53,199 bases of DNA from Bacteroidales bacterium (GTDB lineage Bacteria; Bacteroidota; Bacteroidia; Bacteroidales; VadinHA17), in contig JAFGLJ010000008.1 of assembly GCA_016928075.1 (NCBI GenBank), positions 1-53,199 on the forward strand. The letters are read 5' to 3'. Shown here in pieces: positions 17,987 through 27,664 of this stretch (position 1 is its first letter; every line of letters begins with the position of its first letter). Position numbers and translations under genes: made by a program. The notes beneath the pieces were generated by a model. That model searched no databases, had not been told where the DNA came from, and was given only the letters and a program-made list of their open reading frames with translations.

Positions 17987-20900
17987 TTAGAAATTCAACT
18001 TAAGGTCGAATCCCAATGATCTTGAGGTTGGAATAGCATTTGTTTCCATACCTACGTAGTTACCTGCACCCATTCCGGTCTCAGGATCGATGTCTGGAGT
18101 ATACTTTTTGAATATGAAGACATTCCTTCCAACGAGTGAGATATTAAGTCCCTTAACACCAAGTCGTTGCAGGAAATCAATATTTCTGAAATCATATCCT
18201 AATGAGAATTCGCGCAGTTTAACATAGCTTGCGTCAAATGTTGATAATTCATTTTTACCCCAGTAATCCTTATAAAAGGTCTGTCCGTCGGCATAAGTAG
18301 TATTCACAACTGGTTCAGAAACCGGGTTACCGTTCGCATCAGTAAGAGTAACGGTACCATCTGAATTCACTATCCCGTAGACGCCTTCAACCTTGATACC
18401 ACCTCCATCGGCTACCGGTTCACGGATATTCACACCGTTGTCATTTACAGCTGCGGAAGCTTCGAGAGTACCAGCCATTAAACCAAAATAGTCAGTTATA
18501 GAATATATAACACCACCTTTACGGAAATCAACAGTAAAGCTGGCAGTAAGGTCCTTATACCTGAATGAATTGGTTACACCACCGAACCAGTCGGGGTAAA
18601 CATTACCCAGCTTGGTAGGATAGGTTGAACGGTAATATAAGCCTTCATACGGGTTATCCGCTCCATTTACCTGTTCCGGCCTTATAAGAGGACGACCTTC
18701 ATAGACCCAATGTGATAGCTGAGTCTCGGCTTCATCATAATAAACCGGCGTGGCATTCTCCCTGACAATTGCATAACCCCATAGGATTCCATATTCCTCA
18801 CCCGGGCGTGCATGAACATAGGCACTCCATGATGCACTGTATAAATTCAGATAGTTAAGTGTTTCTTCGCCTGTTTCTTCGTCAACCAGGAGCTCAATTA
18901 CCTTATTTTCATTGGTTGCCCAGTTAAGATTTATATCCCAGGAGAAATTAGGTGTTTCAACAGGGGTAGCATATAACTGGAGTTCAACACCCATATTCTG
19001 GAGGTTACCTGCATTAATTCTCTTTGAACTGAAACCTGTGGTTCTTGAGATGGCAATACTCATAATCTGGTTAATGGTATTTTCCTTATACCAGGTCACA
19101 TCCATTCCCAACCTGTTATTAAAGAACTTGAATTCACCACCAAACTCAAGTGATTTCTTATTCTGAGGTTTCAGACCCAGAGGAGGGATAGTACTTGTAT
19201 ATCCCAGTGAAGGCTGACCGTTAAACGGGTTACTGGCTCCATAGGTACCCAGCAGCTCGTATGCTCCGGCTGTTCCGCCCACTTCGGCATAACTCCCCCT
19301 GAGCTTGGCATATGAAAGTATATTGGACTGCAGGTCCAGCATCTCAGTTACTACAGCGCCAACTGATACTGAAGGATAGAAATAAGAATTATTATCTATC
19401 GGCAGGGTTGATGACCAGTCATTCCTTCCTGTCAGGTCAAGGAACAAGTAATTTCTGAAACCAAGGTTCAATGTTCCGAACACAGACTGAAGTTCAGTAT
19501 GTGTCTCTGACAAACCTGTGGTGGCCTGAACAGCAGCATTACTTGTAGCATACAGATCGGGAACAATAAGATCAGCAATTCCGGTTGCGTGATACTGGTA
19601 ATCATAGTGGTTGTATTCACCACCAAGGGTACCGGTAACATTGAAATCTGATCCGAAATCCTTATTGAATGCGAACATTGCATTGGCGTTCAGCTCATTC
19701 CTCCTATATGACTGTGCACCGTAACCACCCAGACGGTCACCGTTTGTACCGTGAGCAGTCCTTTGATAACGATCTTCAACATACCAGTCATTACCGGCCA
19801 GTGCCCTGAATGAAAGCCAGTCAGTAATATCAAGGTTTACATTTATATTTCCTATTATCCTGTCCCTGTTCCTTCCATTGGTATTATACTTAAGATTCCA
19901 GAATGGATTGTCATGAAAACTGTGGTTCCAGTTGAAAGGATAACCTGTTATAGGATCAATATCTTCAATACCATCTCTGAGAGATTCCATATCAACCTGG
20001 CGACCAAACCACTGTGCTATTGACTGAATAGGGTTACCCTGGTTGTAGCCACCTTCAACAATATTATCAGATTTATTATTGATATAGGTGACTCCTCCTC
20101 CGACATTCAACCTGTCGGTTATGTCCATACCGGCATTAAGCTGTATCGTATTCTTTCTCAGGTCAGTATATGGCATGGTTCCTGCAATATCCTGGTTGGA
20201 TAATGACAGACGGAAATTTGAGTTTTCTGTAGCACCTGAAAGAGCGAGACTTACAGTCCTCTTATGTCCTGTCTGAAAGAAATCCTTGATATTATCAGGA
20301 TGCGAAATCCACGGAGTAGCCTGCCTGATACCTGTCTCAGGATCATAAGGGCTGTCGAACTGGGGAATCATAAGCCCCACGTCAAGTGGAGGACCCCATG
20401 ATTCATCAACATTATCAAACAGACCGCCGCCAGAACCATCTACATATTCAAACTCTCCGTCTGCACCCTGCCCATATTTATCCTGGAAATCAGGTATAAC
20501 CAGTGGTGTGTCCCACATATTGGTAATGTCCAGAGATATACCAAGGCCTTTACCTACCCTTGCTTTACCCGACTTTGTGGTTATCAACACAACACCGTTT
20601 ATAGCACGCGAACCATACAGCGCAGCTGCATTGGCACCTTTAAGAACGGATATTGTTTCAATATCGCTCGAATTTATGTCCATGGCAGCATTACCATAGT
20701 CAAGTCCGCCATAGGCCCCAGGCTGTGTATAAGAGTTACTGATAGGTACACCATCAACCACAAAGAGCGGCTGGTTATTATCACCCACAGTAAGAGAACT
20801 GAGACCCCTGAGGATGATCCTTGAACCTGATGATACACCACCGTCACCCATGGTGATCTGTACACCGGCGATCTTACCCTGAAGCGAGTTCACAATATTG

Positions 20901-21316
20901 GATTCCCTCGCCTTCATGATCTCATCGCCGCTGACATCCTGTACAGCATAACCAAGGGCTTTCTTCTCCCGGGTAATACCCAGTGATGTAACAATCACTT
21001 CTTCGATACCCAGAACGTCAGGTTCCATAACAACGTCTATAGTAGTACGTCCACCAATTGTCTCTTCAACGGTTTTCATACCGACAAACGAAAAAATAAG
21101 AGTTCTGGAACCTTCAGGTACGGCCAGAGAATAATTCCCGTCAACATCTGTTGTAGTACCAATCGTGGTACCCTGAGCAATGACCTGTACACCGGGAATC
21201 GGTCCCTCTCCTTCAACGGAAGAAGTGACCGTACCATTAATTACCACTGTCTGTGCCATAAGAAAGGATAATCCGGTAAGCACAAACAATGAGAAAACCA
21301 GTGTTAGTTTCTTCAT
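17987..21316 (-). CDS. SusC/RagA-family TonB-dependent outer-membrane transporter
   Basis: The 1109-residue protein has the complete SusC layout. A Sec signal peptide ends near residue 21 (FLMAQ). A carboxypeptidase-D-regulatory-like domain covers about 24-110. A TonB-box-like segment GIEEVIVTSLG lies near 105-115. The plug domain spans about 120-240, with NSLQGKIAGVQI, LRGLSSL and PLFVVDGVPI, including the SusC signature. The 22-strand barrel runs to the terminal phenylalanine (FDLKLNF). It pumps ligands captured by the SusD partner into the periplasm using TonB energy. A TAnnTTTG promoter lies just upstream. No ECF sigma/anti-sigma pair or hybrid two-component system is adjacent, so its regulation is not shown here. 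Confidence 0.95.
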   Translation of the reverse strand: MKKLTLVFSLFVLTGLSFLMAQTVVINGTVTSSVEGEGPIPGVQVIAQGTTIGTTTDVDGNYSLAVPEGSRTLIFSFVGMKTVEETIGGRTTIDVVMEPDVLGIEEVIVTSLGITREKKALGYAVQDVSGDEIMKARESNIVNSLQGKIAGVQITMGDGGVSSGSRIILRGLSSLTVGDNNQPLFVVDGVPISNSYTQPGAYGGLDYGNAAMDINSSDIETISVLKGANAAALYGSRAINGVVLITTKSGKARVGKGLGISLDITNMWDTPLVIPDFQDKYGQGADGEFEYVDGSGGGLFDNVDESWGPPLDVGLMIPQFDSPYDPETGIRQATPWISHPDNIKDFFQTGHKRTVSLALSGATENSNFRLSLSNQDIAGTMPYTDLRKNTIQLNAGMDITDRLNVGGGVTYINNKSDNIVEGGYNQGNPIQSIAQWFGRQVDMESLRDGIEDIDPITGYPFNWNHSFHDNPFWNLKYNTNGRNRDRIIGNINVNLDITDWLSFRALAGNDWYVEDRYQRTAHGTNGDRLGGYGAQSYRRNELNANAMFAFNKDFGSDFNVTGTLGGEYNHYDYQYHATGIADLIVPDLYATSNAAVQATTGLSETHTELQSVFGTLNLGFRNYLFLDLTGRNDWSSTLPIDNNSYFYPSVSVGAVVTEMLDLQSNILSYAKLRGSYAEVGGTAGAYELLGTYGASNPFNGQPSLGYTSTIPPLGLKPQNKKSLEFGGEFKFFNNRLGMDVTWYKENTINQIMSIAISRTTGFSSKRINAGNLQNMGVELQLYATPVETPNFSWDINLNWATNENKVIELLVDEETGEETLNYLNLYSASWSAYVHARPGEEYGILWGYAIVRENATPVYYDEAETQLSHWVYEGRPLIRPEQVNGADNPYEGLYYRSTYPTKLGNVYPDWFGGVTNSFRYKDLTASFTVDFRKGGVIYSITDYFGLMAGTLEASAAVNDNGVNIREPVADGGGIKVEGVYGIVNSDGTVTLTDANGNPVSEPVVNTTYADGQTFYKDYWGKNELSTFDASYVKLREFSLGYDFRNIDFLQRLGVKGLNISLVGRNVFIFKKYTPDIDPETGMGAGNYVGMETNAIPTSRSLGFDLKLNF

Positions 21317-21347
21317 AAATTTAAGTTTTAGGTTCGTAATACAAAAC

Positions 21348-21376
21348 CAAATGTAATATTATTATTTGAAATACAA
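21348..21376 (-). promoter_or_regulatory. Promoter for the susC-susD operon
   Basis: On the minus strand TTG (21376-21374) is separated by 18 bp from TACATTTG (21355-21348), matching the Bacteroidota -33/-7 consensus with slightly short spacing. Transcription would start roughly 25 bases before the susC start codon. Confidence 0.5.
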
Positions 21377-21551
21377 AAACACATTAACAGATTTTATGCA
21401 TATTGCAGGTGATTTTAACATTTTATACTTATTATCAACTAACTATAATAACTAAGAAATAATTAAGAGAACATATATAAAATGTATGAATAACACTTAC
21501 TAAATTTATTTAGATACAGCTAATTCAGGCTGAGTTATGAGTTATGAACCG

Positions 21552-21590
21552 AGCCCCGAGAATTCGGGGCGAGCTCGCGAGCGGTTTGTG
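21552..21590. repeat. Two-tier hairpin repeat with GAGCTC
   Basis: The inner stem CCCCGA, loop GAAT, TCGGGG is enclosed by outer arms AACCG and CGGTT, with an internal loop containing GCGAGCTCGCGAG. The GCGAGCTC motif recurs in the hairpins near 30718 and 39651. It lies in the susC-GH127 gap beside GAGTTAT words. Confidence 0.55.
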
Positions 21591-21707
21591 ATTGTGGCTG
21601 GTGGGTGCGAGTAAACCTTAAACCTGAACCTAGGCGAAGCCGTTCCGTTATTCCAATTGCTAAAATTTTAAGTAAATTAGCATTTTCACTTCAAAATTTA
21701 GTGCAAA

Positions 21708-23744
21708 ATGAAATACTCAGTCCTGGGAATCATTGTAACAGCTCTAATTGTAATAGCAGGATGTAAAAAACCCATCGACAGGCCGTTATATCCTGTCAAC
21801 CCAAAACCCCTGGTAGAGGAGGCATACATCAAGCTGCCACTTGGCAGTGTAAGGCCCGAAGGGTGGCTGGAGGACCAGATGGAGATACAGGCTGACGGCC
21901 TTACCGGCCACCTCGATGAATTCTGGGAAGACCTTGTCGATTCAGGATGGAAAGGTAAGGGTGGCGAGTCATGGGAAAGAGGTCCATATTACCTGGACGG
22001 TCTGGTGCCACTGGCATATATCCTGAATGACAACAGGCTAAAGCTCAAGGTAGAGGAATGGATGGATTTCATATTGAACAGTTCACGGCCTGACGGGTGG
22101 TTCGGGCCTGAGATCACCACCGACAGGTGGCCACTGGCTGTGGCTTTAAAGGTGCTTATGGAGTATTACGAGGCCACGGGAAACCAGAAGGCACTTGAAG
22201 TGATCACCGGATATTTCAGGTACCTGCATGAAAATGATCCCGACTGGCCCGATAAGGAATGGAGGGGAGTGAGGGCAATGGAACATGCAGTTACCGGGTA
22301 CTGGCTCTATAATAGGCTGAAAGAACCATGGATCCTTGAAACAATTGAATCAATACAGAATAACAGTTTCGACTGGTCTGAGTACTACCTTGCTTTTCCC
22401 TGGGACTCAACTGCTGTTGCTGAAGGGCTGATACCACATAACTGGCAGGCTGAAGGACTCACAGCACACGTGGTAAACAATGCCATGGCAATCAAATACC
22501 CCGGATTATGGTATCAGCAGTCACAGGACGAAAGACACAGGGAAGCTGTTTTCACGGGAATTGACAATTATATCAGTCATCACGACCAGGCTGCCGGAAG
22601 ATTCTCGGGAGATGAACACCTCTCGGGGAAAAGCCCTGCCCAGGGAACCGAGATGTGTGCCGTGGTGGAATATATGTATTCACTGGAGAAACTGTTCAGT
22701 ATATTTGGTGATATTTCACTGTCTGACAGGCTTGAATACCTGGCTTATAACGCATTACCGGGAACAATGACAGCTGACGGATGGACGCACCAGTACGACC
22801 AGCAGTCAAACCAGGTGCTGGTGAGCGTTGCAAAAAGAAACTGGAGCACGAACAGGGATGAATCGAATATATACGGCCTTATGCCCAATTATCCCTGCTG
22901 TCTTGCCAATATGCACCAGGGCTGGCCTAAATTCGTTGAGCATATGTGGATGGCAACCCATGATAATGGCCTGATAGCGACTGTATACGGACCATCATCA
23001 GTGCGGGCAAAGGTGGGAAAGGGTGTAAGTGTTGAAATAACGGAAGAAACAAACTACCCTTTTGACGGATATATAGATTTTAAAATACAAACTGATAAGA
23101 AAGTGGAATTTCCTTTGTACCTCAGGATACCAGGGTGGTGTAAAGAAAGCACCATTGAATACAGGAGTGAAAAAATAAATGCAAAAGGCGGTGAAATAGT
23201 TAAACTGAGTGGCAAATGGGAAAATGGAGATACAATATCACTTACCATACCTTTCGACATAAGGACAGAAAGAAGGTACAATAATTCAATTTCAGTATTG
23301 AGGGGGCCACTGTATTATTCACTCAGAATAGACAAAGAATATTCAGAAGCCGAAATGAGTTATAAGAAATATAATTACATGGGTGCAACAGACTGGCAGA
23401 TAAAACCGACTACAGACTGGAATTATGGCCTGCTGGTAGATGCAGAAAAACCGGAAGAGAGCATAACAGTTGAAGATAATACCATAGGAGAATACCCCTT
23501 TGCTGATAAGGGAGATTTGTTATGGTCAGCTGAAAATAAGCAACATATTACCTGGGATAAGGAAGCCCCGGTGGTAATTAAAGTTCAGGGTGTTAAAATA
23601 CCAGGCTGGGGATTGAAGGATAACTCAGCAGCCGATCCTCCACCCTCACCTGTTATCTCTGATGGGGAAATAGTTGAACTGGAGCTGGTACCCTATGGAT
23701 GCGCAAAGCTTAGAATAACGGAGTTTCCATTGATCAAGAGATGA
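21708..23744 (+). CDS. GH127/DUF1680-type glycosidase (beta-L-arabinofuranosidase-like), lipoprotein
   Basis: The 678-residue protein has a lipoprotein signal ending at C19 (IVIAGC). The catalytic (alpha/alpha)6 barrel has the key residues of GH127 enzymes: E315 and C317 in GTEMCAVVEYMYS, and the adjacent C397 and C398 in YPCCLANMHQG, one cysteine acting as nucleophile and the set binding zinc. ERGPYYLDGLVPLAYIL and MEHAVTGYWLYNR are also family-typical. C-terminal beta domains follow from about 440. Characterised members release beta-L-arabinofuranose; the relatives GH146 and other DUF1680 families act on other arabinosides, so exact specificity is not certain. It is divergent from susCD, which probably imports its substrate or product. 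Confidence 0.85.
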   Translation: MKYSVLGIIVTALIVIAGCKKPIDRPLYPVNPKPLVEEAYIKLPLGSVRPEGWLEDQMEIQADGLTGHLDEFWEDLVDSGWKGKGGESWERGPYYLDGLVPLAYILNDNRLKLKVEEWMDFILNSSRPDGWFGPEITTDRWPLAVALKVLMEYYEATGNQKALEVITGYFRYLHENDPDWPDKEWRGVRAMEHAVTGYWLYNRLKEPWILETIESIQNNSFDWSEYYLAFPWDSTAVAEGLIPHNWQAEGLTAHVVNNAMAIKYPGLWYQQSQDERHREAVFTGIDNYISHHDQAAGRFSGDEHLSGKSPAQGTEMCAVVEYMYSLEKLFSIFGDISLSDRLEYLAYNALPGTMTADGWTHQYDQQSNQVLVSVAKRNWSTNRDESNIYGLMPNYPCCLANMHQGWPKFVEHMWMATHDNGLIATVYGPSSVRAKVGKGVSVEITEETNYPFDGYIDFKIQTDKKVEFPLYLRIPGWCKESTIEYRSEKINAKGGEIVKLSGKWENGDTISLTIPFDIRTERRYNNSISVLRGPLYYSLRIDKEYSEAEMSYKKYNYMGATDWQIKPTTDWNYGLLVDAEKPEESITVEDNTIGEYPFADKGDLLWSAENKQHITWDKEAPVVIKVQGVKIPGWGLKDNSAADPPPSPVISDGEIVELELVPYGCAKLRITEFPLIKR

Positions 23745-23765
23745 GTGAGGATAAAATTGACTAAC

Positions 23766-23842
23766 TACAACTCATAGTCTTCAGTCTCCAGTCCACAGTC
23801 TCCAGTCTGACTGCCGACTGTGGACTGCCGACTATGGACTGT
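23766..23842. repeat. Intergenic word repeat (CAGTCTCCAGTC / GACTGTGGACTGCC)
   Basis: Tandem variants of CAGTCTCCAGTCCA run into GACTGCCGACTGTGGACTGCC, so the two halves are partly inverse of one another and could form a long imperfect hairpin. It lies between the convergent GH127 and S37 peptidase genes and is the only structure seen in this 143-bp gap. Confidence 0.6.
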
Positions 23843-23887
23843 GAACCGATGGCTTATTTCTCGCATATAGTATAACGCATATCATAG

Positions 23888-25168
23888 TTACTCATAGATC
23901 CATTCGTTAATCGTCGTCAGCACCATCTCCCGCTGCTCCTCCGGCAGGTTCCTGATCCTTGTCCTGTGGTCGCCTCCTTTTTTCACAATCTTCAATGAAT
24001 TGGAGTTTCCACTTAGCTGAACACCGGTTGCCGACCATGTATCCTGCATTCCGTAAATGAAAATAAAATTATCAGCATCACGGACATATTCATCAACCTG
24101 TTTCATTAAATCATAATCATATATCAGTTCTACTCCCTCGGGTGCAGAAAATGTAAAATCAGGCATATCGGAATCTGAAACATAATGCAACTGGTCACCG
24201 AATAAATCAAAACGATAACCGTAATAACCAATTTCAGTGAGCGCCTGGTAGAAGAAGGGTTCAAATGTCTTAATACCCTGGTCTGAAAAATAACTGATAT
24301 CGCTGATACTGAAAAACTGGTCAAATACACTATCAGGTTCAGCGTCAAGTATTATTTCATCACATGAAGTGTTTCCCCACTGCCAGTAAGCAAAATCATA
24401 CTCAAGCACGGCATACTCAAAAGCTTTCTCAGGTCCTCCTATCCTGTTGAATGTCATTCCTGCACTATCAGCCTTTTCCAGCATCATAGGATAATAAACT
24501 TCCCTGTTATCAAGTATATGCCTTTGTGCTTCAAGCACTCTCTCCCTGCAGAAATCGGATCCTACAGTATCAAGAAAAGTAAATATTCGTGGATCCTCCG
24601 GTCCAAAGTTCAGCGGTGCCACATATGGCACCCTGATATCAGCATCATCGGGATAATAATAACTGTGGTACATCACCGTCTGTCCTCCTTTACTTATTCC
24701 CGTGGTAATCCATTTGCCACTGAACATTTCGCTGAATAATTGAATTATCCTGTGATGATCGGAAGCCGCCTGGAATGTATTTAAATATTCCCAGTCAAGG
24801 GTGTAAGGCACAGATTCACCGAAATACCGGTGCTCGGCTATTATCTGGTTGCATTCAAGATAATCCGCCAGTTCGGTTGTATAATTCCTCCCGGCCCCAT
24901 ATCCTTCTGTAACAAGTACAACCGGTTTTTCAGCACCTGCATAGGATAAATATATTCTCTGGCTTAATTTTTCGCCATCCGGATCATTATGATCAACCGG
25001 CTGCAGCAGGTGAATTTCAAATGCCTGTTTAAACACTGATGTGTCAACTTCAATGGTATCTATGCTTTCAGCCTCAAGGCTGTTTAGCCTTTCATCAAGG
25101 CTCATGTACCTTTTAGCGCATGAAGAAAACAATACGCATGTGAGAAGGAGTAAGATTACTTGTCTCAT
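23888..25168 (-). CDS. S37 family tripeptidyl-peptidase-like lipoprotein
   Basis: The 426-residue protein is an alpha/beta-hydrolase peptidase resembling the S37 (PS-10) family, which releases tripeptides from N-termini; the S28 family is the closest alternative. The lipoprotein cysteine is C17 (LFSSC). The catalytic serine is S159 in TTGISKGGQTVMYHSYYYPDD, and the histidine is H401 in KKGGDHRTRIRNLP. The aspartate is probably in YGMQDTWSATG. EHRYFGESVPYTLDWEYLNTFQAASDHHRII is a family-like block before the serine. It faces convergent repeat DNA and is divergent from an S9 peptidase, with only 72 bp between the two starts. The precise exopeptidase activity is inferred. Confidence 0.78.
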   Translation of the reverse strand: MRQVILLLLTCVLFSSCAKRYMSLDERLNSLEAESIDTIEVDTSVFKQAFEIHLLQPVDHNDPDGEKLSQRIYLSYAGAEKPVVLVTEGYGAGRNYTTELADYLECNQIIAEHRYFGESVPYTLDWEYLNTFQAASDHHRIIQLFSEMFSGKWITTGISKGGQTVMYHSYYYPDDADIRVPYVAPLNFGPEDPRIFTFLDTVGSDFCRERVLEAQRHILDNREVYYPMMLEKADSAGMTFNRIGGPEKAFEYAVLEYDFAYWQWGNTSCDEIILDAEPDSVFDQFFSISDISYFSDQGIKTFEPFFYQALTEIGYYGYRFDLFGDQLHYVSDSDMPDFTFSAPEGVELIYDYDLMKQVDEYVRDADNFIFIYGMQDTWSATGVQLSGNSNSLKIVKKGGDHRTRIRNLPEEQREMVLTTINEWIYE

Positions 25169-25315
25169 GAATTTTTGATTTATGACGTTTCAAAGTGCTA
25201 AAATACAAGTATTATTCAGTTTGTTTATTCCTGAAATGTAATGATTTTACTAAATTGGAGAAAATTAATCACCATACTCAGAAATATGAACAACATCGCC
25301 TTTATTTCAAAAAGA

Positions 25316-27436
25316 ATGAACAGGTTAATATCCATCCTGTTCTGCTTTCTCCTCCTCCTTCCTCTTGCAGTATCCACAGGATATTCACAGGATAAGGATT
25401 TCTCAATTGAGCAGGTTAGCTCCTACCCTTTCCCTTCCGGACTTACTGTGTCATCCGAAGGGTCAAGAGTAGCATGGACAATATATAAGGAAGGAATACG
25501 CAATATATATGTAGCTGAAGGGCCTGATTTTATGGCTCGCCAGCTTACCAATTATCCCGATGATGACGGCCAGGCTATATCATCACTTTCATTGTCGCCT
25601 GATGGAAACTTTTGTGTCTATATCATGGGCGGTGATTTTGGTTCAAACTGGAGGGATGATGAGCCGGTGAATGCGTTGTCATACCCCGAGCCTCCCATAG
25701 TTGGTATATGGAGTATCCCCTTCATCGGTGGTGATCCAGTAATGCTTGCAGAAGGCGTTAATCCCGTAATCTCACCAACCAGTGACAGGGTTGCATTTAC
25801 ACGTGGAGGACAGATTTGGACAGTCCCCATTGATGGTTCGGAAAAAGCATCAAGACTTTTTACCTCGAGAGGAAACAACAGCTCACCTGAATGGTCACCC
25901 TGTGGCGATAAATTGGCTTTCAGATCATCAAGAGTAGATCATTCATTTATAGGCGTTTACAATGGCCCGGATAAAACAATAACATGGATTGATCCGGGGT
26001 ATGACCATGACAGCTCACCTGTGTGGTCGCCCGAAGGCAATCATATAGCATTTATACGCCAGCCAGGCAGTGGCGGAGCACCTGATTCAGCACTTGCCTC
26101 CATACCCAGAACATGGAAGGTAATGGTTGCCGATATAAACAGCAAAGACTTTTACCCCGTCTGGGAATCACCATATACAATGCGCGGCTCTGTTCCTTCA
26201 ACCCAGGGGGGAACGAACCTGCACTGGGGAGATAACAGGATTGCATTTCTCTCCTATCATGACGGCTGGCCTCACCTGTACTCTGTTGATCCTGATGGAG
26301 AAAACCTCCTGTTGCTTACCCCAGGAGATTTTATGGCTGAATATATTTCAATGAGCCCTGACGGCAAGAATCTTCTTTTTTGCGGCAATACAGGTCCTGA
26401 TAAATATGACATTGACCGCAGGCACATTGTAATGGTACCGGTAGATAAACAGGACATGAAGGTAATGACTCCGGGTGAAGGAAATGAATGGACTCCATTC
26501 CTGACAGGTAATGGGAAAAACCTGGTTTATATATCAGCAGGCACGCAGAGACCTCCACTGGTGGAGGTAATGGATTTAAACAGCGGCCACAGGCAAATAT
26601 CGGGAGCATACCTTATCCCGGATGATTACCCTGAATCAAAACTGGTAAAACCATACCAGGCTATATTTAAGTCAGCGGACGGGACAAACATACATGGTAC
26701 GGTATTCAATAATAGTAATATAAAAGGGAAAAAGCCGGCGGTTATTTTTGTTCACGGTGGACCTCCCAGGCAAATGCTCCTTGGATGGCATTATTCATCC
26801 TATTATTCAAATGCATACGCAGTGAACCAGTACCTGGCATCACAGGGCTTTGTTGTATTATCGGTTAACTTCAGGCTTGGCATTGGTTATGGTTACGAAT
26901 TTCACCACCCCGTTGACGGCGGCAGCAGGGGCGCTTCCGAATACCAGGATATACTGGCTGCCCAAAAATGGCTGACGGAACAGGATTTCGTTGATGCCAG
27001 GAGAATAGGTATTTATGGAGGATCGTACGGTGGCTACCTCACTGCTATGGCCCTGGCGCGTAATTCAGATCTTTTTGCGGCAGGAGTGGATATTTCCGGT
27101 GTTCATGACTGGACAGCACGGGGCAGATCATCATACTCCGGCAGTGAAGGTTTTGAGAAGGTTCCGGATGCAGAGTATGCCCTTGAGCTGGCATGGAAGT
27201 CATCACCCGTAGCTGATGTTGAAGGCTGGAAATCACCCGGATTGATAATACATGCTGATGATGACAGGAATGTTGACTATAACCAGTCAACAGACCTGGT
27301 GCAAAGGCTCAGAAAGCTTAATGCTCCTTTTGAAACCATGACGCTGGTCGATGATACGCATCATTTCATGATCCATAAGAACCAGCTGGCGGTTAACGAG
27401 GCTACGGTGGAGTTCCTGATGAAACACCTGAAATAG
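25316..27436 (+). CDS. S9 family peptidase with beta-propeller (acylaminoacyl-peptidase/DPP type)
   Basis: I place the start at 25316 (706 residues) because it gives a clean signal peptide, MNRLISILFCFLLLLPLAVSTGYSQ; in-frame starts at 25241 and 25286 would only add residues ahead of it. The mature protein has PD40/WD40-like propeller blades, visible as SPEWSPCGDKLAFRSS, SSPVWSPEGNHIAFIR and YISMSPDGKNLLFCG, and then the hydrolase domain. The serine lies in IYGGSYGGYLTAMAL, the aspartate in IHADDDRNVDYNQS, and the histidine in DDTHHFMIHK. FVHGGPPRQML holds the oxyanion region. It acts in the periplasm. Substrate preference (Xaa-Pro or broader) is not clear from sequence. Confidence 0.9.
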   Translation: MNRLISILFCFLLLLPLAVSTGYSQDKDFSIEQVSSYPFPSGLTVSSEGSRVAWTIYKEGIRNIYVAEGPDFMARQLTNYPDDDGQAISSLSLSPDGNFCVYIMGGDFGSNWRDDEPVNALSYPEPPIVGIWSIPFIGGDPVMLAEGVNPVISPTSDRVAFTRGGQIWTVPIDGSEKASRLFTSRGNNSSPEWSPCGDKLAFRSSRVDHSFIGVYNGPDKTITWIDPGYDHDSSPVWSPEGNHIAFIRQPGSGGAPDSALASIPRTWKVMVADINSKDFYPVWESPYTMRGSVPSTQGGTNLHWGDNRIAFLSYHDGWPHLYSVDPDGENLLLLTPGDFMAEYISMSPDGKNLLFCGNTGPDKYDIDRRHIVMVPVDKQDMKVMTPGEGNEWTPFLTGNGKNLVYISAGTQRPPLVEVMDLNSGHRQISGAYLIPDDYPESKLVKPYQAIFKSADGTNIHGTVFNNSNIKGKKPAVIFVHGGPPRQMLLGWHYSSYYSNAYAVNQYLASQGFVVLSVNFRLGIGYGYEFHHPVDGGSRGASEYQDILAAQKWLTEQDFVDARRIGIYGGSYGGYLTAMALARNSDLFAAGVDISGVHDWTARGRSSYSGSEGFEKVPDAEYALELAWKSSPVADVEGWKSPGLIIHADDDRNVDYNQSTDLVQRLRKLNAPFETMTLVDDTHHFMIHKNQLAVNEATVEFLMKHLK

Positions 27437-27440
27437 GTGA

Positions 27441-27502
27441 TGTTGAGAGTGATGTTGAGAGTGAGTTGAGAGTGAGTTGAGAGTGAGTTGAGAGTGAGTT
27501 AC
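27441..27502. repeat. Tandem repeat (GATGTTGAGAGT then GTTGAGAGTGA, 11 bp)
   Basis: Two 12-bp units containing GATGTTGAGAGT are followed by about four perfect 11-bp units GTTGAGAGTGA. The array starts right after the S9 peptidase stop codon. It runs on into GAGTTACAAGTTAC words (27515-27546). The units are contiguous with no spacers, so it is not a CRISPR. Confidence 0.8.
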
Positions 27503-27576
27503 TGCTTTAATTAGTTACGAGTGACGAGTTACAAGTTACAAGTTACCAGCAACGAGAAACGAGAAACCAGCCCTGT

Positions 27577-27622
27577 CCGCCGTAGCTCGGCACGGATCAT
27601 AGATTCGCGCCAGCGGAGGTGG
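27577..27622. repeat. Intergenic hairpin repeat, family A, copy 2
   Basis: CCGCCGTAGC leads into the inner stem CGGATC, loop ATA, GATTCG, in which one pair is a G-T wobble. GCGCCAGCGGAGG follows. It aligns over its length with copies at 26-72 and 32976-33021. An 8-bp word ACCCAGTT is repeated just after it (27625-27648). Confidence 0.7.
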
Positions 27623-27664
27623 GTACCCAGTTACCCAGTTACCCAGTACCCTGATAACTAATGT

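Larger units (their letters stand above)
21317..21707. other. 391-bp divergent intergenic region of susCD and GH127
   Basis: This gap holds the susC promoter (21348-21376) in an AT-rich stretch, then repeat mosaic at 21531-21644. The mosaic includes two copies of the 7-bp word GAGTTAT, a two-tier hairpin at 21552-21590, and AACCTAGGCGAAGCC, which recurs in reverse complement near 30725-30746. The last 60 bp before the GH127 start are AT-rich, and I could not assign a promoter there. Confidence 0.6.

Noticed and set aside
21591..21707. Promoter for the GH127 gene
   Set aside because: No TAnnTTTG element with a suitable TTG was found, so none is listed.
27441..27502. Short tandem array that could look like a CRISPR
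   Set aside because: The 11-bp units are contiguous with no spacers, and no cas genes are near.
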